A DNA stretch of 36,753 nucleotides from Acidocella sp. Its GTDB lineage: Bacteria > Pseudomonadota > Alphaproteobacteria > Acetobacterales > Acetobacteraceae. Both the position numbers and the translations under genes were made by a program. The stretch covers positions 1 through 36,753 of the forward strand of contig JAMFRU010000005.1 in NCBI GenBank assembly GCA_026224875.1, in the 5' to 3' direction. A model generated the notes under the pieces. It was given only the letters and a program-made list of their open reading frames with translations, was not told the DNA's origin and searched no databases. Position 1 is the first letter of the stretch, and every line of letters starts with the position of its first letter. Positions 13,643-21,647 of this stretch are shown here, one piece after another.

Positions 13643-14596
13643 TCACCCAAACACCCCCCGCCTGAGCGCCTCCAAACCATCCCGATTAGCCGCCAACGTA
13701 ACCCGTGCAGTCCCCATCAACTGAAACCCATGATAAGCCCCCGGATAAACATGCAACTCCACCGGCACTCCCGCCCGCATCAGCCGCCTTGCATACTTAA
13801 CATCTTCCTCAACAAATAAATCCAGCGTCCCCACCGCAATAAACGCCGGCGGTAACCCCGATAAATCCTCCGCCCGCGCCGCCGCCGCATAGGCCGAAAC
13901 ACCCGCCCCACCAGGCGCACACCCCAACAACGCCCCCCAGCCAAAACGATTATCCCGCGCCCGCCACACAAACTCCCCGGTATGCGGATGCGGCTCACCG
14001 CTCACCCCCGTCCGGTCATCGATCATCGGGTAAATCAAATGCTGAAACGCCAGCTTCGGCCCGCCCCGGTCCCGCGCCAGCAACGCCAGCCCAGCCGCGA
14101 GACCACCCCCAGCACTCTCCCCCATCACGCCGATCCGCGCAGCATCCACCCCCAGCGCCCCGGCATTCCCGGCAACATACGCCAGCGCCGCATAGCAATC
14201 CTCAACCGGCCCCGGATGCACCGTCTCCGGTGCCAGCCGGTAATCCACCGAATACACCGCACAGCCCAGCGCCTTCACAATCGCCCGGTTGGCGACATCG
14301 CCCACACTCGCCTCGCCGATCACATAACCGCCGCCATGAATATGCAAAATCGCCGGCACCGCCCCCACAGCCTCAACCGGCCGATGCACCACCACCCGCA
14401 CCTCCGGCGCACCCTGCGGCCCCGGCACCATAATAATCCCGGTCACCACCCCCGGCACGTCCACCACCGGCGCTCCACCGCGCATCGCCGCCAGTCCGGC
14501 CCGCACCTGGGTGATATCCACGGTGGAAAAATCCAGCTGCGGCAGCATCGACAGCCCCGCCACCAGCTCCGGATCAATCAAATGCGCACTGCTCAT
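13643..14596 (-). CDS. HSL-type alpha/beta hydrolase (esterase/lipase)
   Basis: A 317-aa esterase of the hormone-sensitive-lipase (bacterial family IV) type. The oxyanion motif HGGG (residues 87-90, in ILHIHGGGYVIG), the nucleophile in GESAGGG (Ser161), the acid Asp259 in GTLDLFVEED and the catalytic His289 in YHGFQLM are all in place. The conserved YRLAPE block follows the HGGG motif. No signal peptide is seen, so it is probably cytosolic and acts on short-chain esters. The ATG at 14596 is preceded by GGGGAGG at a good distance; the frame extends to 14653 but without better support. It is divergent from dnaN (178-bp gap). G/C third positions are strongly favoured, as in its neighbours. Confidence 0.92.
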   Translation of the reverse strand: MSSAHLIDPELVAGLSMLPQLDFSTVDITQVRAGLAAMRGGAPVVDVPGVVTGIIMVPGPQGAPEVRVVVHRPVEAVGAVPAILHIHGGGYVIGEASVGDVANRAIVKALGCAVYSVDYRLAPETVHPGPVEDCYAALAYVAGNAGALGVDAARIGVMGESAGGGLAAGLALLARDRGGPKLAFQHLIYPMIDDRTGVSGEPHPHTGEFVWRARDNRFGWGALLGCAPGGAGVSAYAAAARAEDLSGLPPAFIAVGTLDLFVEEDVKYARRLMRAGVPVELHVYPGAYHGFQLMGTARVTLAANRDGLEALRRGVFG

Positions 14597-14774
14597 TTTG
14601 CCTCCCCCCATTTTGCGCCAGCCCGGCACGCCCAAAGCCCGCCACACAAGCACCCAAAACCAGCCCGCCAGCCCGCCGCAAATCGGGCACCTTTTCTATT
14701 CAAACCACCCTTGCTAGTCTGGGGCACGAATCGGTCCGCAAACCAAAAAATTCGTATCTGTCTGGAAGGGTACC

Positions 14775-15899
14775 ATGAAATTCAAGGCCGATCGCGCCAC
14801 GCTGATGAAGTCTCTGGCTCACGTGCAGAACGTCGTCGAAAAGCGGAATACCATACCCATCCTGGCCAACGTGCTGCTCTCAGTGCGCGACGGCAAGCTG
14901 AGTCTGGCTGCAACAGACCTGGAGATTGCCCTGGTCGAAGAGGTCGCGGCGGAAACGGCGCGTAATGGCGCCATCACCGTCCCTGCCTCCACTTTATACG
15001 AGATCGTGCGGCGCCAGCCGGAAAACGCGGTCATCGAGCTCGACCATCCGGGCGGCGACGCCCAGCTGGCCTTGCGCGCCGGGCGCTACTCCACCAGCCT
15101 GGTCGCCCTCTCGGTGGACGAATTCCCCAAGCTCGACGCGGGAAAACTCACCCATAATTTCGCCGTCTCGGCGCAAGAGCTGCGCGGCCTTATAGACCGC
15201 ACAAAATTCGCCATCTCCACCGAGGAGACGCGCTACTACCTCAACGGCATCTTCTTCCACGCCGCCGAGGGCGACAACGGCCCCGTGCTGCGCGCGGTTG
15301 CAACCGATGGCCACCGCCTGGCCCGTGTCGAAGAACCGCTCCCCGAAGGTGCCGCCGGCATGCCCGGCATCATCATCCCGCGCAAAACCGTCACCGAACT
15401 GCGCAAGTTACTCGACGAGGTTTCCGGCGAAATCGAAATCGCCCTTTCCGAGACCCGCATCCAGTTCACCATCGGCACGATGCGCCTGACCAGCAAACTA
15501 ATCGACGGCACCTTCCCCGATTACGACCGGGTGATCCCGCGCGGCAACGACAAAATCCTCCGCGTGGATAAAAAAGACTTCAACGACGCCGTCGGCCGCG
15601 TCTCCGCCATTTCGGCCGAGAAACATCGCCCTGTAAAACTCTCTTTGGCCAAAGACCTCCTCGTCATCTCCGCCGCCTCCGCCGAACAAGGTAGCGCCTC
15701 GGAAGAACTCGGCGGCGACCTGATCGACTACCAATCCGGCCCGCTGGAAATAGGCTTCCAGGCCCGCTACCTCTCGGACGTCACCGAACAGGTAAAAGGC
15801 AAAGTAGAATTCGTCTTCGCCGACGGCGCCGCGCCGACGCTGGTGCGTGATCAGGACGACAGCTCCGCGGTTTACGTACTGATGCCGATGCGGGTGTAA
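14775..15899 (+). CDS. dnaN: DNA polymerase III subunit beta (sliding clamp)
   Basis: DnaN forms the ring-shaped dimer that tethers DNA polymerase III and many repair proteins to DNA. The 374-aa protein has the normal length and the three-domain repeat. Visible family blocks are MKFKADRATLMKSLAHVQNVVEKRNTIP at the N-terminus, LSLAATDLEIAL, FAISTEETRYYLNGIFFH, VATDGHRLARVE, KLIDGTFPDYDRVIP and the C-terminal VYVLMPMRV, which forms part of the protein-binding pocket. GGAAGG lies just before the ATG. Unlike the classical dnaA-dnaN-recF order, no dnaA precedes it and recF is separated by about 2.7 kb. Confidence 0.97.
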   Translation: MKFKADRATLMKSLAHVQNVVEKRNTIPILANVLLSVRDGKLSLAATDLEIALVEEVAAETARNGAITVPASTLYEIVRRQPENAVIELDHPGGDAQLALRAGRYSTSLVALSVDEFPKLDAGKLTHNFAVSAQELRGLIDRTKFAISTEETRYYLNGIFFHAAEGDNGPVLRAVATDGHRLARVEEPLPEGAAGMPGIIIPRKTVTELRKLLDEVSGEIEIALSETRIQFTIGTMRLTSKLIDGTFPDYDRVIPRGNDKILRVDKKDFNDAVGRVSAISAEKHRPVKLSLAKDLLVISAASAEQGSASEELGGDLIDYQSGPLEIGFQARYLSDVTEQVKGKVEFVFADGAAPTLVRDQDDSSAVYVLMPMRV

Positions 15900-16226
15900 C
15901 CCGCCTCGCATCCACCCCACCGTCATTGCGAGCGCAGCGTGGCAATCCATCTTTCTCACCACATTGGGGAAGGTGGATTTTTGTGACCAATAGTCTCCAC
16001 CCCGTCATGCCCGCGCCTGCGGGCATCCACGCCTGTTCAAGCCAAAAATCGTAGGATGGGTGAAACCCATCAATCTGTCTGGTTAGCGGACAAAGCGATG
16101 GGTTGCGCTACGCTCCACCCATCCTACGCTTGCTACGCAGAACAAACCAAAATAATCACCAAATAAAGGTGCCACATCGACAGGAGTCCAAGTGAGGCCA
16201 GGTAGAATTGCCAACAAGGCACCGCA
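15900..16226. repeat. Repeat-rich 327-bp intergenic region after dnaN
   Basis: No gene is evident. Three repeat modules are visible: CGTCATTGCGAGCGCAGCGT with trailing GGCAATCCATC at 15921-15951; a REP-like unit with hairpin CCCGC-GCCT-GCGGG at 16010-16023 inside 16000-16031; and an inverted repeat at 16050-16128 whose outer arms are CGTAGGATGGGTG and CACCCATCCTACG, with inner arms AAACCCATC and GATGGGTT. Motifs of these types are familiar dispersed repeats in proteobacterial genomes; exact family names would need a search. Confidence 0.7.
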
Positions 16227-17510
16227 ATGAGGGTGCTTCTCCTTGGGGCGACAGGCTTTCTGGGGCGGCATATCTGCGCTCATCTGCTTGAAAACAACCA
16301 TGAAATCGTCGCAGGCGTAAGAGACGAAGACTCCATGCACCGGCGTTTCCCTGGTGTCGAAACAATCCATCTTGACCTGAACCACATGCAGGAAGCAGCG
16401 GATTGGCTGCCGCATTTGCATGGTGTGGAGGCGGTGGTGAATTGCGCCGGCGTATTGCAAAGCAGCCCCGGCCAATCGGCATCCGCCATCCACACCGCGG
16501 CGCCGAAGGCTTTGTTTGATGCCTGCTTGACGGCCAAGATAACGCGCGTGATCCAGATTTCGGCTGTGAGCGCCGATGCGGCGGCCGGAACCGAATACGC
16601 TTTGACGAAGAAATCCGCCGATGATTATCTTCGCTCCCTGGCGCTGGACTGGATCGTGCTACGGCCTTCGCTTGTTTACGCACAAGGCAGCTTTGGCGGA
16701 ACCTCAGCCTTGCGCGGCCTGGCCGGGCTGCCGTTCATTACACCGCTGGCCGGCGATGGCGCCCAGGTATTTCAACCGATCCATGTGCAGGATCTGGCGG
16801 AAGCGGTAAGGCGGTGTCTGGAAAGTTCTGAACTTATACGGTGTACGCTAGATCCCGTCGGCCCCGAGACGCTGACGATGCGCGATATTGTTAAAATGTT
16901 ACGTAATTGGCTGGATCTTCCACCTGCCCGCATGGTCAACACGCCCATGCCAATTGTCCGTCTTGCCGCGCGCATAGGCGACCTGCTTGGGCGTGGCCCA
17001 CTTCGCTCCAGCGCGATCGACCAGCTCGTCTATGGTAACATTTCGGATTCAGAAAGTTTTGCCGCACAGATCGGCTTCCGCCCCCGTAGCATGTGCGAAG
17101 CGCTGCGTTGTTCCCCGTCCCATGTGCAGGATCGCTGGCACGCACGGCTCTACTGGCTGCGGCCATGCCTCACATTTGCGCTGGCGCCCATGTGGATCGG
17201 CTCAGGCTTGATCAGTTTTGCGAATTTTAAGGACTCTATTGGGCTTGCCCGCGCATTTGGCCTACCGGGCGCATTTGGTGCCGTCACGGTCTGGCTGTTC
17301 GCCTTGTTCGATTTTGCAATGGGGCTTGGTATGGTTTTGGACCGGCCGCGCTTCCTGGGCGGCATGCAGTTTGTCTTGGTCGCTGGCTATACCTTGGGGT
17401 TTACGCTGATGGAGCCGCGGCTTTGGCTTGATCCAACCGGCCCGCTCTTGAAAAATATGCCGGTTCTGGCAGCCATTGCCGTATGGACGGCACTCCGGAA
17501 TGAGAAATGA
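16227..17510 (+). CDS. SDR (NDUFA9-like) / DoxX-like fusion protein
   Basis: A 427-aa two-part protein. The N-terminal about 300 residues are an atypical SDR/NAD(P)-binding domain: LLLGATGFLGRHI (residues 4-16), VNCAGVLQ, ISAVSADAAAGTEYALTKKSADDYLRS, LRPSLVYAQGSFGGTSAL and FQPIHVQDLAEAV, as in the NDUFA9-like extended SDRs. The C-terminal about 120 residues hold four hydrophobic segments (FALAPMWIGSGLISF, AFGAVTVWLFALFDFAMGLGM, LGGMQFVLVAGYTLGF, PVLAAIAVWTAL) resembling the DoxX-like membrane domain fused to such SDRs in other bacteria. It would be membrane-anchored at its C-terminus. Substrate unknown. AAGG precedes the ATG. The stop is one base short of the likely start of the DUF2269 gene, so the two are coupled. 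Confidence 0.85.
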   Translation: MRVLLLGATGFLGRHICAHLLENNHEIVAGVRDEDSMHRRFPGVETIHLDLNHMQEAADWLPHLHGVEAVVNCAGVLQSSPGQSASAIHTAAPKALFDACLTAKITRVIQISAVSADAAAGTEYALTKKSADDYLRSLALDWIVLRPSLVYAQGSFGGTSALRGLAGLPFITPLAGDGAQVFQPIHVQDLAEAVRRCLESSELIRCTLDPVGPETLTMRDIVKMLRNWLDLPPARMVNTPMPIVRLAARIGDLLGRGPLRSSAIDQLVYGNISDSESFAAQIGFRPRSMCEALRCSPSHVQDRWHARLYWLRPCLTFALAPMWIGSGLISFANFKDSIGLARAFGLPGAFGAVTVWLFALFDFAMGLGMVLDRPRFLGGMQFVLVAGYTLGFTLMEPRLWLDPTGPLLKNMPVLAAIAVWTALRNEK

Positions 17511-17511
17511 T

Positions 17512-17985
17512 ATGAATCTGTATCCAATCCTCAAAACCATTCACATCCTGAGTTCGACTTTGCTGTTCGGCACGGGGCTTGGTACGGCGTTTCATATGTA
17601 CGCCACACATTTGCGGGGAGACGTTAAGGCGATTGCCTCCACCGCGCGTAATGTCGTGCTGGCGGACTGGTTGTTTACCTCGACATCGGGCGTTGTTCAG
17701 CCCGTCACCGGAATCGCCATGGTCATCATGGCCGGATATAGCCCCTGGTCTTCATGGCTTGTCATGACCTATGTGCTTTATGTTGTTGCCGGAATATGCT
17801 GGCTCCCTGTCGTGTTCCTGCAGATGCGCGTGGCCAAAACCACGGCCGCTTGCGCAGCGGAAATGGTGCCTTTGCCCGCCTCGTACCATCGCGACATGCG
17901 GCTATGGTTTTGGCTCGGCTGGCCAGCCTTCATCGGCCTGGTCGGCGTATTTTATCTGATGACGGCCAAGCCCACATTATGGTGA
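17512..17985 (+). CDS. DUF2269 integral membrane protein
   Basis: A 157-aa protein with four predicted membrane helices. The N-terminal block LKTIHILSSTLLFGTGLGTAFHMY is the DUF2269 signature; further blocks are LADWLFTSTSGVVQPVTGIAM and LPVVFLQMRVAK, ending LGWPAFIGLVGVFYLMTAKP. The His in the first helix and Trp/Thr pattern recall small membrane proteins that might bind a cofactor, but no function is known. Start candidates are the ATGs at 17500 and 17512; the latter gives the expected N-terminus directly at the first helix. It follows the SDR-DoxX gene with essentially no gap and is convergent with the MEKHLA gene. Confidence 0.85.
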   Translation: MNLYPILKTIHILSSTLLFGTGLGTAFHMYATHLRGDVKAIASTARNVVLADWLFTSTSGVVQPVTGIAMVIMAGYSPWSSWLVMTYVLYVVAGICWLPVVFLQMRVAKTTAACAAEMVPLPASYHRDMRLWFWLGWPAFIGLVGVFYLMTAKPTLW

Positions 17986-18000
17986 GCCATTGCGCTACAC

Positions 18001-18453
18001 CTATCCCGCCAAACCCCGCCCCGGCAAAAACATAGCAGCCTGCCCAAACCTCACCCCAACCCCATCAACCAACTCCCAAACCACAGCATCCTCAATCAAA
18101 AACCGCCGCCCATCCTTGCGCACCCTCACCCCCCGATAATCCCCAATAAACCCGTCCCGCCGCACCGCCCCCAGCAACCGCTCCCGTTCCCCCCGCTCCG
18201 GCGCCTCAGCCGAAAGCCGCGACGCCATCCCCACAAACTCCCCCCACCCGTACCCAAAACATTTCTGCGCCGAGACATTCGCATAAATAAAACACGGATC
18301 AGCCGCCCCATCATGCGCCAGCAAACAAAACGGCGCTTGCCCGTACAGAAATGCCGCATCCGTCACCTCAGCCAACGCCCTTCCCACCAGGCGCTGAAAA
18401 CTACCCGCCAGCAAAGCGGCAAACCCTGCATCCAGTCGAAGATCATCCCTCAT
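18001..18453 (-). CDS. MEKHLA (PAS-like) domain protein
   Basis: A 150-aa protein that is nearly all one MEKHLA domain, a PAS-related fold first named from plant HD-ZIP III C-termini and also found in bacteria and algae. Seen in order: LLAGSFQRLVGRALAEV, FLYGQAPFCLLAHDGAADPC, FIYANVSAQKCFGYGWGEF, the hallmark SRLSAEAPERGERERLL, GFIGDYRGVRVRKDGRRF and VVWELVDGVGVRFGQAAMF. A small-molecule or redox-sensing role is possible but unproven. The start is uncertain: the frame is open to a GTG at 18543, 12 bp from the divergent recF start; I chose the ATG at 18453, where family similarity begins. It is transcribed against dnaN and recF. Confidence 0.8.
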   Translation of the reverse strand: MRDDLRLDAGFAALLAGSFQRLVGRALAEVTDAAFLYGQAPFCLLAHDGAADPCFIYANVSAQKCFGYGWGEFVGMASRLSAEAPERGERERLLGAVRRDGFIGDYRGVRVRKDGRRFLIEDAVVWELVDGVGVRFGQAAMFLPGRGLAG

Positions 18454-18555
18454 GGCGCAAAATTGCGGCCCGGCCCCCACAAGCGCAAGCCTTCCTTGCC
18501 CCGCATCGCCCGGCGCGCGACAAGAGCCAACGCCACAAACCACGCCGGATAAAAT

Positions 18556-19653
18556 TTGCTCACCCGACTCACCCTTACAGATTTCCGCTCCTACGCCGCA
18601 CTCCGCTTCACCCCGGAGGCGCGCATAAACGTGTTCGCCGGCCCCAACGGCACCGGCAAAACCAACCTGCTCGAAGCCATCTCCTTATTGGTCCCCGGCC
18701 GCGGCCTGCGCGGCGCCAAATTCTCGGAACTCACCCGCCGCGGGCCGGAGGCGTCCAACAGCTGGGCTGTCGCCGCACAATTCGAGGGCGGCCTGGAAAT
18801 CGGCACCGGCATGGTGGAAAACGCCCCAGACCGCCGCGAGTTCCGCCTCAACGGAGTAAAGCCCCGCACCCAGGCCGAGATCGGCGAAATCCTCGCCGCC
18901 GTCTGGCTCACCCCGCAAATGGACCGCCTGTTCACGGACACCGCCTCCGGCCGCCGCAAATTCCTAGACCGCCTGGTGCTGGCACTAGAGCCCAGCCACG
19001 CTAAAGAGATCGCCTCGTTCGAGGCCGCCTCCGCCCAACGCAACCGCCTGCTGGCAGAAGGCGGCGAACCAGGCTGGCTGGCAGCCCTGGAAGACTCAAT
19101 GGCCCGCCACGCCGTAGCCGCCACCGCCGCCCGCGCCGCCCTCCTGGCCCGCCTCAACGCCGCCATCGAGGCCGGTGCCGCGGACCCATTCCCCCGCGTG
19201 GCCCTGGCCCTGGGCTGCAACATCGCCGCCCACCTCGCCACCACCCCGGCGGTAGAGGTGGAAGACCGCCTCCGCGCCGCCTACGCCACCGCCCGCGCCC
19301 AGGACACAGCAGCAAAATCCGCCACCCAAGGCCCGCACAAAGCCGATTTCCTTATCAGCGACCTCGAATCCGGCCGCCCCGCCGGCTTCTCCTCCACCGG
19401 CCAGCAAAAATCCATGCTCCTCGGCATCGTCCTCGGCCACGCCGCCATGATCGAAGCCGTGCGCGGCCAGGCCCCAATTCTACTGCTCGACGAACCGTTG
19501 GTGCATCTAGACGCCGCCCGCCGCGAAGCACTCTTTACCGTCCTGAACGCCGCAAACTACACCGCCTGGCTCACCGGCACCGATGTGGAGCAATTCAGCC
19601 CCCTACATGCGGCCTGTTACAGCATAAAGAGTCACTCTATAGAGCCCGCATGA
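18556..19653 (+). CDS. recF: DNA replication/repair protein RecF
   Basis: RecF, an SMC-like ATPase, helps RecOR load RecA at single-strand gaps. The 365-aa protein has Walker A GPNGTGKT (residues 29-36), the ABC signature region SSTGQQKSMLLGIVLGHA and Walker B ILLLDEPLVHLD. The N-terminus LTRLTLTDFRSYAALRF matches the family start exactly. The start codon must be TTG at 18556: an in-frame TAA lies two codons upstream (18550-18552) and no ATG occurs before the conserved region. Its stop overlaps the YmdB-like gene (ATGA). It heads a four-gene overlapping unit recF-ymdB-bioF-bioC. The weak start suggests low expression, usual for recF. Confidence 0.95.
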   Translation: MLTRLTLTDFRSYAALRFTPEARINVFAGPNGTGKTNLLEAISLLVPGRGLRGAKFSELTRRGPEASNSWAVAAQFEGGLEIGTGMVENAPDRREFRLNGVKPRTQAEIGEILAAVWLTPQMDRLFTDTASGRRKFLDRLVLALEPSHAKEIASFEAASAQRNRLLAEGGEPGWLAALEDSMARHAVAATAARAALLARLNAAIEAGAADPFPRVALALGCNIAAHLATTPAVEVEDRLRAAYATARAQDTAAKSATQGPHKADFLISDLESGRPAGFSSTGQQKSMLLGIVLGHAAMIEAVRGQAPILLLDEPLVHLDAARREALFTVLNAANYTAWLTGTDVEQFSPLHAACYSIKSHSIEPA

Positions 19654-20465
19654 GAATTCTCGTCCTTGGCGACCTAATGGGCCGTGTCGGCCGCGACGCC
19701 GCCTGCAAACACATCCCCGAGCTGCGGGTAAAACTGAAACTCGATTTCGTCGGCGTGAACGCTGAGAACGCATCGCACGGTTTTGGCTTAGGCCCGGACA
19801 TGGCCGACGCCCTCTTCGCCGCCGGCGCCGATGTGATAACCCTGGGCAACCACAGCTGGGACCGCCGCGAAATAATCCCCTATATCGCCCGCGAAAAACG
19901 CCTGCTGCGGCCGCTCAACTACCCCCCCGGCACCCCAGGCCAAGGTGCGGCGCTGGTCACCCTGGCGGACGGCCGCAAAGTCCTGCTCGCCCAAGCCATG
20001 GGCCGCCTCTTCATGGAACCGCTGGACTGCCCCTTCCGCGCCACGGAGGAAGTCCTTGCCCGCCACAAACTAGGTGTAACCACCCACGCCATCCTCCTGG
20101 ACATCCACGCCGAAGCCACCTCCGAAAAAATGGCCTACGCCCACGCCTTCGACGGCCGCGTCTCCGGCGTCACCGGCACGCACACCCACGTCCCCACCGC
20201 CGACCACCAAATCCTGCCCGGCGGCACCGCCTACGCCAGCGACCTCGGCATGTGCGGCGACTACGATTCCGTCATCGGCATGCAAAAAGAACCAGCCACT
20301 GGCCGCTTCATCCGCAAAATGCCCGGCGACAAGCTAACCCCCGCCGAAGGCCCCGCCACAATCTGCGGCGCCTTCATCGAAACCGATGACACCACCGGCC
20401 TCGCCCGGCGCATCGAGCCGGTGCGGCTAGGCGGCAGGCTATCCCAAACCCTGCCGGCCCTTTAG
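19650..20465 (+). CDS. YmdB-like (TIGR00282-type) metallophosphoesterase
   Basis: A 271-aa metallophosphoesterase of the YmdB/TIGR00282 type; Bacillus YmdB is a 2',3'-cyclic nucleotide phosphodiesterase affecting biofilm and sporulation. Seen metal-binding residues: Asp8 in LVLGDLMGRVGR, Glu39-Asn40 in GVNAENASHGFG, Asn67-His68 in TLGNHSWDRREI, His in LLDIHAEATSEK and the pair in TGTHTHVPTAD. The C-terminal GTAYASDLGMCGDYDSVIGM block is family specific. The ATG overlaps the recF stop. It is cytosolic. The physiological substrate in alphaproteobacteria is not established. Confidence 0.92.
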   Translation: MRILVLGDLMGRVGRDAACKHIPELRVKLKLDFVGVNAENASHGFGLGPDMADALFAAGADVITLGNHSWDRREIIPYIAREKRLLRPLNYPPGTPGQGAALVTLADGRKVLLAQAMGRLFMEPLDCPFRATEEVLARHKLGVTTHAILLDIHAEATSEKMAYAHAFDGRVSGVTGTHTHVPTADHQILPGGTAYASDLGMCGDYDSVIGMQKEPATGRFIRKMPGDKLTPAEGPATICGAFIETDDTTGLARRIEPVRLGGRLSQTLPAL

Positions 20466-20474
20466 GCGGCGCAT

Positions 20475-21647
20475 ATGCCGAATTTCGACCATTTCTGGGC
20501 CGCAAGCCTAACCACCCTGGAAGCAACCAACCGCCGCCGCCGCCTGCGCGATGTCGTGCGCCTCCCCGGCGGCCGGATAAAACTCGGCAACGGGCCGGTA
20601 CTTCTCGATTTCGCCTCGAACGACTACCTGGGCCTCTCATTCCGCCCTGAACTCATAAACAAAACCTGCGAAGCTGCCGCCACCCACGGCACCGGCGCCG
20701 GAGCCTCCCGCCTTGTGGCCGGAAATCTCGCCGCCTTTTCCGCAATCGAGGCAAAACTGGCAGCCGGCAAAGGCACGGAAGCAGCACTGGTATTCGTCTC
20801 CGGCGTCCAGGCAAATCTCACACTGCTGCCCGCACTACTGGACGCCAAAGTGCTCGGCGCCGAACCCCTGGTGTACGCAGACCGCCTGAACCACGCCAGC
20901 CTCATCCAAGGCTGCATAAGCGCCGGCGCGCGGCAACACCGTTTCAAACACAACGATCTAGCCCATCTCGCGGAGTTGCTGGAACGAGACAAAGCGCTCA
21001 ACCGCCCGCGCTTCATCATCACCGAATCCGTATTCAGCATGGACGGCGATCGCGCCGATCTCCCCGCCCTCTCGAAACTGGCCGCGCAATACAGCGCATT
21101 CCTCTACATCGACGAAGCCCACGCCACCGGCGTCCTCGGCCCAAACGGCTTCGGGCTGGCGCATGGGCTGCAAAACGCACTGGTAATGGGCACATTCAGC
21201 AAGGGCCTTGGCGGTTTCGGCGCCTATGCAGCCTGTTCCGCCAACCTGCGAGACTACCTCATCAACCGCTGCAGCGGCATAATCTACGCCACAGCCCTGC
21301 CGCCGGCCGTGCTGGGCGCAATGGAAGCAGCGCTGGACCTAATCCCAAGCCTTGGCGCCGAGCGGGCGCATGTGCAGGCATTGGCAACAGATCTACGCAG
21401 CTGCCTGAACACAGCCGGGTTCGACACCGGCCCCTCCACCACACAAATTGTACCGCTAATTCTGGGCGAGGAAGCAAAAGTGCTCGCCCTGGCCGCATCA
21501 CTGGAAGCCGAAGGGTTCCTCGCCGCAGCCATCCGCCCCCCCACCGTACCAGCCGGCACCAGCCGCATGCGCTTCACCCTCTCCGCCGCGCACACAGCCG
21601 AAGACGTAGCGGCACTTGCCGAGGCGGTAATCCGGCTGGCCCAATGA
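20475..21647 (+). CDS. bioF: 8-amino-7-oxononanoate synthase (BioF-like)
   Basis: A PLP-dependent alpha-oxoamine synthase that condenses pimeloyl-ACP/CoA with alanine in biotin synthesis. The 390-aa protein has LLDFASNDYLGLS, HGTGAGASRLVAGN, the cofactor Asp213 in YIDEAHATGV and the PLP lysine Lys243 in GTFSKGLGGFGAY; the C-terminal block IRPPTVPAGTSRMRFTLSA is also typical. Related alpha-oxoamine synthases (Kbl, HemA, SPT) share these motifs, but the following bioC-like gene, overlapping by ATGA, argues for the biotin role. It starts 9 bp after the YmdB-like gene with no strong ribosome binding site, so coupling is likely. Confidence 0.9.
   Translation: MPNFDHFWAASLTTLEATNRRRRLRDVVRLPGGRIKLGNGPVLLDFASNDYLGLSFRPELINKTCEAAATHGTGAGASRLVAGNLAAFSAIEAKLAAGKGTEAALVFVSGVQANLTLLPALLDAKVLGAEPLVYADRLNHASLIQGCISAGARQHRFKHNDLAHLAELLERDKALNRPRFIITESVFSMDGDRADLPALSKLAAQYSAFLYIDEAHATGVLGPNGFGLAHGLQNALVMGTFSKGLGGFGAYAACSANLRDYLINRCSGIIYATALPPAVLGAMEAALDLIPSLGAERAHVQALATDLRSCLNTAGFDTGPSTTQIVPLILGEEAKVLALAASLEAEGFLAAAIRPPTVPAGTSRMRFTLSAAHTAEDVAALAEAVIRLAQ

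Noticed and set aside
14597-14774. Possible oriC or DnaA boxes upstream of dnaN
   Set aside because: No TTATCCACA-like boxes and no AT-rich unwinding region are visible in this 178-bp gap.
13982-14965. Plus-strand frame opposite the HSL esterase, running into dnaN
   Set aside because: His/Arg/Pro-rich shadow of the esterase gene; it would overlap dnaN in another frame.
15900-16226. Possible CRISPR array or tRNA in the repeat-rich gap after dnaN
   Set aside because: The repeats are different palindromic modules, not regularly spaced identical units, and no cloverleaf could be found.
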